From assembly GCA_013306675.1 (NCBI GenBank), contig JABLUY010000153.1, positions 1-64,000 of the forward strand: a stretch of 64,000 nucleotides of DNA. The letters are read 5' to 3'. The notes under the pieces were generated by a model, which worked only from the letters and a program-made list of their open reading frames with translations, searched no databases and was not told the DNA's origin. Shown here piece by piece: positions 56,557 to 64,000 of the stretch; position 1 is the stretch's first letter; the number at the start of each line of letters is the position of its first letter. The stretch is from Thraustochytrium sp. TN22. Taxonomy: Eukaryota; Sar; Bigyra; Thraustochytrida; Thraustochytriidae. The position numbers and the translations under genes were made by a program.

Positions 56557-57841
56557 CGCGCTACGCAGCGCCGACGCGGCCGGGGTGGCCGCGTCACGGG
56601 GTCCCGACGAGGAGACGCCAGACGCGCCGCACCCCTCGACGCGGCGGCGCGAAGACGCCAGCTCGGCATCTTCGTTGTCCAGCTCGTCCTCCGCTGCGGT
56701 ACACTCGACCTCAAGCGACACGCGCAAGGTCCGGCCGCCCTCGGACCTGTACTGGAAGGTCTTTCTCGAGGGCCTGGCCTCCAAGCCGAGGCTGCAAAAG
56801 CTGCCGAACGACGTCACGTGTCGCAACGCGGACGGCCGCCCGCTCGTGGACGTGGTATACACCTGGGTGAATGGGTCAGACCCGGCGCACGAGGCGCTGC
56901 GTCGCCAGCACATCCCCGCGGACGCCTTCCAGGGCACCATGGACGTGGGCGAGGGCCGCGCCGTACCGGCGGGCGACCTCGCGTACCGCTTCCGCGACTA
57001 CGGCGCAGCCAGCACGCTGCGCTTCTCCTTGCGCAGCCTGCGTGCCTTCGCGCCCTGGGTGCACCGCGTCTTCATCGTCACGGCGAACGGGCAGCGGCCG
57101 TCCTGGCTGGATGCCGACACGGCCGCGCAGAGCGCGCCTGAAGTCGTCTTCGTCTCGCACGAGACCATCTTTGCGGGCCGCGAAGACGCGTTGCCCACCT
57201 TCAACTCGTGCGCGATCGAGTCGCAAATCCACCGCATCCCGGGCCTCGCGGACTGCTTCCTGTACCTGAACGACGACTTTTTGCTCGCCAAGCCGCTCGA
57301 CTTTGAGGACCTCTGGCCTCAGGACGAGCCCGTGCCGCGCGTTCACTTTGGCCCGGAGCGCGCGCCGCGCGTCGGCCGCGACCCTTGGCAGGTCAAGATC
57401 GCCAACGTGGGCAAGATGATGCACCGCGACCTGGGACTGCGCTGGGAGCACATGTTCACGGTCTCGCACCAGGGCTTCTTCTTTATCAAACCCATCGTCG
57501 AGGACGCGCAGCGCCTCATGACCGCCGAGTTCGAGCGCACCGCCCGCGAGCGGTGGCGCACGCCCTACTCCGTCTGGCTGCCCTTTGTTTACGCCAACTA
57601 CTTCGCCCACACCTACGCTGCTGTCGCCCGCAAGGCCAGCGCTCTCTATGTACGCCTCACCGACTTTACGCTGCAGGACGACGCGCTGCCCGCCGCGCTC
57701 GCCCGCGTCCGCGACCGCCGTCCGCAGTGGCTATGCGTCAACGACCTCGTCACGCGCCCCGACGACGCTCTTGTCCATGCTCTGCGCGACATGTTCGTCG
57801 CGCTGCTCCCCGAACCTCTGCTCTACGAACGCGATGCTTAA
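54959..57841 (+). CDS. GT49 (LARGE/B4GAT1-like) glycosyltransferase fused to a Stealth phosphotransferase
   Basis: Encodes 960 residues. The ATG at 54959 gives a short cytosolic tail and one membrane span (about 14-34), so it is a type II Golgi-type protein. Residues about 179-475 match family GT49: VTAVTQLSTERL at 179, YPVNLLRNVA at 251, a DVD metal site at 275-277, FEPYYVRR near 379 and GFNKQAHHFEL near 401. These mirror VTLVTQLS, YPVNLLRNVA, DID, FEPYVV and GFGWNK of LARGE. A His/Gln-rich linker follows. Residues about 631-960 are a Stealth domain with CR1 VDVVYTWVNGSD, CR2 FRDYGAASTLRFSLRSLR and YLNDDFLLAKPL, CR3 MFTVSHQGFFFIKP, and CR4 WLCVNDLV. Stealth enzymes, including GlcNAc-1-phosphotransferase, transfer sugar phosphates. 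The protein thus carries two sugar-transfer active sites in one chain. Substrates are unknown. Confidence 0.88.
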
Positions 57842-58678
57842 CCCAATTGTACCATGTGGCCGCTCTTTTGCTTGCGTGGCCGTGGCGCAAGGCAGCTCAC
57901 GAGGCGGCCTTGGCTGGGCAGCTCACGAGGCGGCCTTGGCTGGGCAGCTCACGTTGGCTGCACTTCGAGAGACGATGATGACGCGTGCCAGCGCAGCGCA
58001 ACGCAGCGCAGCGCAACGCAACGTACGATGCGGTGCTGCATCTCCCCCGAGCTCAAGGTGCCCAGAACCTCGCGGCGCACGTTCTCCATCCTCACGACGT
58101 CGTGCCTCCGGCCGAGCTCGGGCTGCTGACCCAGAGCAGGCCGACCGGCTGCGCACGGTCGGCCACGCAACCTCGGCAACGTCGATGCCATTCGTCGTTC
58201 GTCCGGTACGCAGACTACGGCGGCACCAATGGCGCGCTCATTGGCGCCAGAGCCCGCAGAGCCCCAGGTACTGATTATCAACCTGGCACCTCCGGTACAC
58301 TGGCCGGTTCTCCGGTCTCCGCGGGATCCGCGCGGCCGCTCCTTCTCCGCGCGGCGGCCGCCGCGACCAAATCGGATTCTCGCGCGCGCGCGGCGGCGGC
58401 GGCGGCGGCGGCGGCGGCTCGCGCGCGCGGACGCGCCCGCGCGGCGGCGGCGGCGCGAGCGAGCGAGCGGCGGCGCGCGGCGGCGGCCGCGTTTCCGCGT
58501 TTTGGAGCCGAGGGGGCTAGCGGGGGAGGCCGGGCGGCGGCAGGCGCGCGCGCGCGCGGCGCGGCGGCGCGGCGGCGCGGCGGCGCGGCGCGGCGGCGCG
58601 GCACGCAGCGCAGGGCAAGGCAGACGCCGGAGCTGGTGGACGGCGCCGAGGCGCCGAGGCGGCGGGACGCGGAACGCG
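57842..58678. other. Spacer with 26-bp repeats, GC-rich leader of the PARP gene
   Basis: Same-strand spacer of 837 bp. It holds near-perfect copies of a 26-bp unit at 57891-57957 and a GCAGCGCAAC run near 57990-58023. The last 300 bp are almost purely G and C and keep the PARP frame open from 58229, but its product is Arg-rich and unlikely to be translated. Confidence 0.5.
57891..57957. repeat. 26-bp tandem repeat, two full copies and a partial third
   Basis: GGCAGCTCACGAGGCGGCCT plus TGGCTG repeated in direct tandem immediately 3' of the Stealth stop codon. Confidence 0.95.
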
Positions 58679-60943
58679 ATGGCGCTGGAGAACGGGGGCG
58701 AGGTGCTCGTGGCCTTCCCGCCGCTGGACGCCGGGGAGGAGCCGTGGCGGAGCGAGGACGTGGAGATGCTGCGCGAGTCGTGCGGGTCGCGGGCGAGCAA
58801 CGTGACCATCATGTCGGGCGACGTGGTGGAGGATGAGGATGAGGAGGAGGAGGAGGAGGGAGATCGCGAGGAGAGCAAAGACGCCAACGCGGAGGAGACG
58901 AAGCTCAGCAGCGGGAGCCCGGAGCCCGCCAAGAGCAGGACGGATGGCACGGCGCAGGGTTCGCAGCCTACTGTGCAGGAGCAGCAGCAGCAGCAACAAC
59001 AACAACAACAACAGCCAGGCAAGCGGCGACGATTGGCGAGCGCGCTCCGCCTGATTTGGCCAAGCTCGTCCTCGTCGTCGAGCTCTACCGAGGCGCAAAG
59101 CGTTGAGGAGACGCGGACTGGCGAAACGGCGCCGGCGCCGACGGGGGACAAGCCTCTGGACGAGAACGTCGACCTGGACGGGGACGAGGACGCGTACTGG
59201 GACGATGACAGCGATTGCGGCGCGGACTTCATTGACGAAGACGCGGATGCCACCTCGGACGCGATGGTCGACCCTGCGCTTGTGCTCGTGGGCCAGGCGA
59301 TGAACCCGGAGGGGGGCTGGGACTCGATGCAGACGATGGAGCGCGAGCTGAGCGCAGCGTGCGGCTCAATGCCTCCAGGCCTGCGCGCCGCATTCTATGC
59401 GCTGCCGTGCGCGGCGTCGTGGCTGTGGATCGAGGCAGACATGTTCACACTGCACTCCATGCGAGCGAGCGAGCTGGCCGGCGTGCAGGCTCTGTGCGCC
59501 ACCAAGGAGGAGAAACTGTCGGGCCGCGTGGCGTGCGTGCGCGTCCTCATCAAGGTGACTCGCCGGCTGTCGTGGGACAGCGTGGAAGTCAGGGGCCTGA
59601 CGCGCAGCTTCCCCCAAGTAGGTCAGGGCATCTACGAGGGCGCGCACGCCCCGGACCTGCGCGACATCTTGCCGAGCTCGGTAAACTGGCTGCTTATCGA
59701 CCGCCTCAGGCAGCGCGCGCGCATCGAGGCAAGGAAAGGGCCGCGCCCGCACGACGCGCCGCGGAGCTCTGTGCCGCTGGCTGTGCTTGGGCGTTTCGTC
59801 GCCGACACCGTGGCCGGCATTGCCGGGTCGTGCATGCTGTGCTCGTCGCGCCTGCCTCTGCAAATGTATCGGCCGGTGGTCTGCGAGGCAGAGCGCTGCG
59901 TGTTCCAGGCGGAGGAGCTCAAGCTCGGCGTCTGCGTGGAGCACGAACTGATCGAGAACTGGGAGGTGGTGGATCTGCTACTGGTCTTCCTCTCCTGCGC
60001 GCTGGTCTGCAAGACCAAGAACGCGATCTCGCTCTGCATGCCCAAGGGCACCGGCATCCCAGACAACGAGTACGCGCTCGAGAACCTGATGCGAGCGATG
60101 CCGTCCATGGCGATCCTACGCGAGCAGGCCGGTCTGGGCACGCTGCGCGGCTACCTGGACGCCATCGACGAGCACCTCTACTCGCTGCTGGGCTGGCTCA
60201 TCGGAGGAGGCTGCCGTACCTTTCTGCGGCGGCTGCCTCCGGATGAGGAAATTCCTGGACTCGACACGGTGTGCCAATTCCAGGTGATCTCGCCGCTCGA
60301 GAAGGAGGCGCGCTTCCAGACTCTGCAGCGCCAGTACGGCTCCTTTCTTGCCTTTCACGGCAGCCCGGCGGAGAACTGGCATTCCATCGTGCGCCTCGGC
60401 CTCAAGAACTTTAGCAATGACCTCAGATACCGCTTGCACGGCGCCTCGTACGGCTCCGGCATCTACCTGGCTGAGCAGAGCGGGACGAGCCGGCAGTACG
60501 TCAAGGCTGGCGCGGTCGGCTGGTCCGGCAGCGCGCTGCTCGCCGGCGAGACCGACCCTGCCGGCGCCGTAGAGCTGCGCTGCCAGGCGCTTTGCGAGGT
60601 GGTTCACAACCCGAGCGAGTTTACCTACGCCACCAAATCGGCCAAGGGCTCCCCGCGCATGACGGCGCTGCCCGACCCGAACTTTAGGCCCGAGCCCAGC
60701 GCCGTGACGCGCACTGCATCCTCAGGCCCTTCGGCCTCTGCGGGCCTTAGCTCGCAGCGCATGTCGCGCTCCTCGAGGGACGGCATTTACGTCGTACCGC
60801 ATGAGGACTACGTCAAGACCACGGTCTTGCTTTTGCACACCAAGTCCTTCAACTTCAGTGGGTCGACGCATGCGCATGTGCGCGACCTGCAGCTCTCGCC
60901 CGCCACTTTCCCGCGAGCCTCGCCGCCGTCTCGGCCCTCATGA
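58679..60943 (+). CDS. PARP6/8-like mono-ADP-ribosyltransferase
   Basis: Encodes 754 residues from the ATG at 58679 (MALENGGEVLVAFPPLDAGE). The N-terminal third is disordered, with Glu, Gln and Ser runs. A conserved middle (about 220-500) includes a Cys-rich part, GSCMLCSSRLPLQMYRPVVC, like the region before the catalytic domain in PARP6/PARP8. The catalytic fold at about residues 545-740 shows AFHGSPAENWHSIVRLGLKN with the NAD-binding His, HGASYGSGIYLAEQ with the Tyr, and a final strand YVVPHEDYVKTTVLLLH. The Glu needed for chain elongation is not seen at its usual place, as in PARP6/8/16, so mono-ADP-ribosylation is expected. A basic Ser-rich tail follows. Protein targets are unknown. Confidence 0.85.
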   Translation: MALENGGEVLVAFPPLDAGEEPWRSEDVEMLRESCGSRASNVTIMSGDVVEDEDEEEEEEGDREESKDANAEETKLSSGSPEPAKSRTDGTAQGSQPTVQEQQQQQQQQQQQPGKRRRLASALRLIWPSSSSSSSSTEAQSVEETRTGETAPAPTGDKPLDENVDLDGDEDAYWDDDSDCGADFIDEDADATSDAMVDPALVLVGQAMNPEGGWDSMQTMERELSAACGSMPPGLRAAFYALPCAASWLWIEADMFTLHSMRASELAGVQALCATKEEKLSGRVACVRVLIKVTRRLSWDSVEVRGLTRSFPQVGQGIYEGAHAPDLRDILPSSVNWLLIDRLRQRARIEARKGPRPHDAPRSSVPLAVLGRFVADTVAGIAGSCMLCSSRLPLQMYRPVVCEAERCVFQAEELKLGVCVEHELIENWEVVDLLLVFLSCALVCKTKNAISLCMPKGTGIPDNEYALENLMRAMPSMAILREQAGLGTLRGYLDAIDEHLYSLLGWLIGGGCRTFLRRLPPDEEIPGLDTVCQFQVISPLEKEARFQTLQRQYGSFLAFHGSPAENWHSIVRLGLKNFSNDLRYRLHGASYGSGIYLAEQSGTSRQYVKAGAVGWSGSALLAGETDPAGAVELRCQALCEVVHNPSEFTYATKSAKGSPRMTALPDPNFRPEPSAVTRTASSGPSASAGLSSQRMSRSSRDGIYVVPHEDYVKTTVLLLHTKSFNFSGSTHAHVRDLQLSPATFPRASPPSRPS

Positions 60944-61445
60944 AGGGCGCGGCCTGTCACATAGCTTTCCTTCCCCTGCATTGAGGCTTGTGCCGGCGGG
61001 AACATCATAAAATGAAGAAAAATCCAGAAAAAAAATCTGATTGATTGGCCCTGTTCCCCTCCCGCGTTGCTGTAGCGCGTGACCAGGCTTGGTTTCCTTC
61101 GTCCCACGTACGCTCAACCGGCGGAGGGCCCATGCCACACGCCCGAACAGTCCCACGCTCAAGACCAGCTTCCATGTTGAGAGCGCCATCGCTCAGATCA
61201 GCACCTCGCTAGCGGACTTTGCTCGCCGCTGCAGCTACGTCATCGTCCAGGAGAATGTCTGGGGCGATGCTGTCCGCGAGCTCAACCCCTCGGCGCGCGT
61301 TCTCGCTATTATCGAGGCCGAGCGTGATGAGCACTCCAAGCCTACTGCGGGATGTGTCGAGCAAGCTGAGGATGTCACGCAGGCGCCTGGCCTGAGGCGC
61401 CTGGACGCGACGCGCAACTGCGAAAACGACGTCAAGGGCAGCGCC
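60944..61445. other. Spacer or 5' part of the next gene
   Basis: An AT-richer stretch (3' end of the PARP gene) up to about 61060, then a frame that joins the next CDS from 61089. It reads plausibly as protein (SFHVESAIAQISTSLADFAR) but lacks an ATG, so an upstream exon of the next gene is possible. Confidence 0.4.
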
Positions 61446-62081
61446 ATGGGGGACTCCAAGTCCCACTCAGCGGCAGACGTTGATGCACGCGGCGGGACGT
61501 CCGAGTCGGCCTCGGCCTCGGCCTCGGCCTCGGCCTCGGACTCGGACTCGGACTCGGACTCTGAGCCCAACTGCCATGGCGATTGCGGGCGGTGGTGCGG
61601 ATGCGAACAAGATGGCGAGCGGACCATGGAGCTGGCCTCTGCCGCTGATTTCTGGCTCAAGTGGCAGGAACTCCTCCTCGCGAACCAGGTAAGCGCGGTG
61701 GCTTGTGCCGATGTGCTGGCGATGCCCTCTTTTCTCACGAAACCCTCGGGTTTCATGCGTGCCGCGTTGGACCTAGCCATTCTGATCACGGCTCACTCGG
61801 ACCTCGCCAAAGCAGTGTTCAAGAGCACGCACCTGGAAGCGCTTCCGGCTGACATCAAGGATGTCGTCAAGAAAAATGGTACTTTCGCGGAGTCGGCGAG
61901 GTCAAGACTCATTGCCGAATGCGCGACGCTCAGCTCGGTCTACCAACAAGCGAGCAAGGAAGTCTTCCTTGCCGAGTTTGACAGGGCCCGCTCCGCCAAG
62001 CTCGCGGGAGCCGAGGCCAAGATCGAGCAGGACGAGGGAGCGACGGGCGCATGCGCGCGGGCTGTACCTAACAACGAGTAA
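61446..62081 (+). CDS. Unrecognised protein with Ser-Ala/Ser-Asp repeat
   Basis: Encodes 211 residues from the ATG at 61446. A Ser-Ala and Ser-Asp dipeptide run (SASASASASDSDSDSDSE) follows the N-terminus, then a Cys/His patch (CHGDCGRWCGCE). The rest is predicted helix (DFWLKWQELLLANQ, KPSGFMRAALDLAILITAHS). No family is recognised. The frame remains open upstream to 61089, and that part has protein-like composition, so the true start may lie in an unseen exon. Convergent with the TPR gene, with stops only about 10 bp apart. Confidence 0.5.
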   Translation: MGDSKSHSAADVDARGGTSESASASASASASDSDSDSDSEPNCHGDCGRWCGCEQDGERTMELASAADFWLKWQELLLANQVSAVACADVLAMPSFLTKPSGFMRAALDLAILITAHSDLAKAVFKSTHLEALPADIKDVVKKNGTFAESARSRLIAECATLSSVYQQASKEVFLAEFDRARSAKLAGAEAKIEQDEGATGACARAVPNNE

Positions 62082-62089
62082 AGATCGAA

Positions 62090-62608
62090 TCAAGAATCCA
62101 TTGCTTCACTGCGCTTGAGGCGCTCAAGTTGGTCTCTGGCGTCCATTGCTGCGACGCTATCTTGCGGTCCATTTGCCTCGTAGATAAAAAGCGCCTTGGA
62201 GAAATGCCCGGCCGCTTTTTCTGCCATGCCGAAGTCGTCATAGAGCTGCCCAATGCAGTAGTGCATGTGCGCGACGGTGACGTCGCGCGGGCCATGAGTG
62301 CGCCGGTACTCCAGCAGGCGCAGGTGGTAGTGGCGTAGAGAATCCTCAAGACAGCTCTCCCTGAGCAGGCAGAACGTGCCTTCACCAAGTTCTTTGCGGC
62401 ACGTCTGGATCATCTGTGTGACAAATTTGGCGCTCACGCTGAGCAAGCCTTCGGTGCGCTCCACTGTAGCGAGTGCGTCGCGCAGGAGCGGGAGTGCGCG
62501 ATCGAAGCTGCCCATCGCCATGTGCAGGTCTGCGAGCTCGATCTGCAGTGCGGCCACATTGCTGACGCACACGAGGCCGTCACTGCTTGGAATGCTACAA
62601 AAGGCCAT
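62090..62608 (-). CDS. Small tetratricopeptide-repeat protein
   Basis: Encodes 172 residues from the ATG at 62608. Two TPR units are readable: ALQIELADLHMAMGSFDRAL near residue 20 and MHYCIGQLYDDFGMAEKAAG near 115, each with the family's Leu/Gly/Tyr/Ala spacing. The region between them is a further helical pair. TPR proteins are protein-binding adaptors, and nothing here indicates the partner. It may be a fragment of a longer TPR protein. Confidence 0.65.
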   Translation of the reverse strand: MAFCSIPSSDGLVCVSNVAALQIELADLHMAMGSFDRALPLLRDALATVERTEGLLSVSAKFVTQMIQTCRKELGEGTFCLLRESCLEDSLRHYHLRLLEYRRTHGPRDVTVAHMHYCIGQLYDDFGMAEKAAGHFSKALFIYEANGPQDSVAAMDARDQLERLKRSEAMDS

Positions 62609-62692
62609 GGTCTCTGGAGTGGCTGCGACCCGCTGCTGGTCCGCTGCTGCTGCTGATGCGGGGGACTGATCTTCGAAACAGCCTTCGCGTGG

Positions 62693-63130
62693 TCAAATAG
62701 TGCCGACCAGCACTGCTGCTCTCCTCCTCATGCCCCTTACGATGCCGCTGCTGATCTTTAGCATCGAGAGCGACAGCGTGCCGTCGGCTGCCATGTTGCA
62801 AATGATGCAGTGCCCATTGCGTGGTTGCGCGGGCAGATGCCACGCGTCCAGGTGGCGGTAGAAGATGGCCTGGAATCGTAGCCACTCGCACTGGACGTTG
62901 AGGCAGGGCACCGCATCATCCTCGGCTTCGCGCCACTCGTCGCCAGGGGCCAGTGGGCGGATCGCCGGGCACTGGATGGTCCTATTGACGGTGTGCACGT
63001 CAGTGATGCATCCCTCTCGATCCTCAATCGCCGCAGTGATAGTGCCGAAAAACTCTGCGGCCATGTTGCTCTTCACGTTGTTGCGGATGTTGCTTCTCCT
63101 CGGCACGAGCTCCGTGTAGAAGATTGACAT
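62693..63130 (-). CDS. Unrecognised protein, divergent from the last gene
   Basis: Encodes 145 residues from the ATG at 63130 (MSIFYTELVPRRSNIRNNVK). A longer frame to 63301 adds a Pro/Arg-rich leader that overlaps the opposite gene's start and is unlikely. Mixed helix and strand are predicted, with Cys and His in NVQCEWLRF and NGHCIICNMAADG; the latter resembles half a zinc site. Codon use is less GC-extreme than in the genes before 62 kb. No family recognised. Confidence 0.5.
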   Translation of the reverse strand: MSIFYTELVPRRSNIRNNVKSNMAAEFFGTITAAIEDREGCITDVHTVNRTIQCPAIRPLAPGDEWREAEDDAVPCLNVQCEWLRFQAIFYRHLDAWHLPAQPRNGHCIICNMAADGTLSLSMLKISSGIVRGMRRRAAVLVGTI

Positions 63131-63280
63131 GCGTGCCGGGGGCTTCGGGGGCCTCGGGGCCCTCGGTGGCCTCGGTGGCCTGCGTGCCCATGTGCCTATG
63201 TGCCTATCTCCAATATTTATAGAGACCGTCCGTCTTTTCCATTGTCTTGCTGTTGGCGCCTGCCCACAACGCCAACAACC
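63131..63280. promoter_or_regulatory. Compact divergent promoter region
   Basis: A 150-bp head-to-head spacer. It has a CCTCGG(GGC) run at about 63145-63182, a GTGCCTAT repeat, and an AT-rich ATATTTATAG at 63213-63222, about 60 bp upstream of the plus-strand ATG, resembling a TATA box. This is the clearest TATA-like element in the window. Confidence 0.4.
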
Positions 63281-64000
63281 ATGAGCCGCCTGCCCAACCA
63301 CTATGACTACCTGACTGTCAGTGATCCGCGCGCGCCCAGCTTCCGCGAGCCACGCGCGTACATCGGGCCGTACCCGGGCAGCGTGCCCTACCTGACGGAC
63401 TCCTACATCAACAATGACTCCATGGTCAACAAGGTCCCCGGGCAGCGTACCAACGGCAGTATCCGCACGACCGTCGAGACGCGCACCCGCGACCAGAATG
63501 TCATCAACGTCAACCAGATCGCCTTCATGGACGTGTCAAACGTGGATCGCCCGAAGCTCTGGAACATGCAGAAGCTCAACCACTGGCTGGCTGACCCGAC
63601 GCAAGGCTACGAGGTCCTCAACGGCCCGCAGGCAGCGTCACAGGCACTCAACAAGTACCTCAAGTTCAACGAAGACAGGAGCAGGGAGCTCAACCGCGAG
63701 GAGGCTGAGCGCATGTACATCATGTCTCGCTTCAAGCTCTATGGCGCCGTCGTGAATCGCGATACGGACGGCCCCTCGGACGATAAGTATCCGCGCGAGC
63801 GCAATGCGCGCGCCTTCACCTGCACCGTCAAGGGCATCTGCCACATCCTGGACTACTGGAGCATCAATAACAATCCGTTGGGGCAGTACGATGAGTGCTA
63901 CTTCGTCCTCAAGAAGGTAAAGATCGCGCGGGGCACCCTCTTCGAGTACACTACCACCAGCGTCACCGCCGAGACTGGCATCCCTGTCGATCCCGCGGTG
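63281..64000 (+). CDS. Unrecognised protein, runs off the window
   Basis: The frame is open from the ATG at 63281 to the end of the window, 240 codons without a stop. It starts MSRLPNHYDYLTVSDPRAPS and is rich in Asn, Tyr, Asp and Arg rather than Ala and Arg, unlike most proteins here. It contains NQIAFMDVSNVDRPKLWNMQ, HWLADPTQGYEVLNG, MYIMSRFKLYGAVVNRDTDG and CHILDYWSINNNPLGQYDEC. No signal peptide or membrane span is visible. The composition suits a beta-rich structural protein, but no family match can be claimed. It starts about 150 bp from the opposite gene's ATG, so the two probably share a promoter. Confidence 0.65.
   Translation, partial: MSRLPNHYDYLTVSDPRAPSFREPRAYIGPYPGSVPYLTDSYINNDSMVNKVPGQRTNGSIRTTVETRTRDQNVINVNQIAFMDVSNVDRPKLWNMQKLNHWLADPTQGYEVLNGPQAASQALNKYLKFNEDRSRELNREEAERMYIMSRFKLYGAVVNRDTDGPSDDKYPRERNARAFTCTVKGICHILDYWSINNNPLGQYDECYFVLKKVKIARGTLFEYTTTSVTAETGIPVDPAV

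Noticed and set aside
58027-58089. Minus-strand ATG followed by 21 codons and a GTACGT donor
   Set aside because: The only nearby acceptor leads to an immediate stop, and the gene would collide with the Stealth 3' end; probably chance.
61684-61690. CAG|GTAAGC donor-like site inside the 61446-62081 gene
   Set aside because: The frame reads through with protein-like sequence and no matching acceptor makes a better product.
1-64000. tRNA, rRNA or CRISPR array
   Set aside because: Candidate T-loop-like GTTCGA sites (e.g. 36612, 46812, 54330) have no matching cloverleaf arms; no spaced identical repeats of CRISPR type.

Overview
The window reads as nuclear DNA of a GC-rich unicellular eukaryote. 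It is dense with genes, most of them single long ORFs. Typical eukaryotic families are present: ATG4, SYS1, a Sec14-like protein, an NHE8-like exchanger, AIG1 GTPase, PARP, F-box, PH and degenerate J domains, and a Stealth phosphotransferase. Some genes carry short spliceosomal introns (about 70-170 nt) with GTACGT, GTAAGT or GTAGGT donors and CTGAC-like branch sites. A thraustochytrid or related stramenopile would fit, but the sequence alone does not prove it. I saw no tRNA, rRNA, CRISPR array, IS element or intact retroelement.

Layout. 0-13.7 kb: CDV3-like protein, MsrB, a giant ankyrin protein, an M14 carboxypeptidase, two unknown proteins and a zinc alcohol dehydrogenase. 15-25 kb: MoeA with a long extra C-terminus, a large F-box-like protein, an EF-hand protein split between two frames, and an SLC49-like MFS carrier. 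25-36 kb: a tandem pair of AidB-like acyl-CoA dehydrogenases, a coiled-coil/PH/J-like protein, and a Na+/H+ exchanger. 37.7-46 kb: a second alcohol dehydrogenase with one intron, two tandem glycosyltransferase-like genes, a five-exon small membrane protein, five-exon SYS1, and ATG4. 48-54 kb: an AIG1-type GTPase with MIB/HERC2-like and repeated domains, two small ORFs overlapping by ATGA, and a CRAL-TRIO protein. 55-61 kb: a GT49-Stealth fusion and a PARP6/8-like ADP-ribosyltransferase. 61.4-64 kb: small unrecognised genes, the last running off the window.

From 34 to 58 kb many products belong to the endomembrane system (NHE8-like exchanger, two GT-A-like enzymes, SYS1, ATG4, Sec14-like, GT49-Stealth). 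They alternate strands and do not form an operon, so the grouping may be chance. Starts were moved to the first sensible ATG where the open frame began at a non-ATG codon. Intergenic DNA is rich in decayed tandem duplications (period about 180, 188 and 268 bp) and in (AGGC)n tracts. The two most notable objects are the GT49-Stealth fusion at 54.96-57.84 kb and the AIG1/MIB/triple-repeat GTPase at 48.2-51.4 kb.
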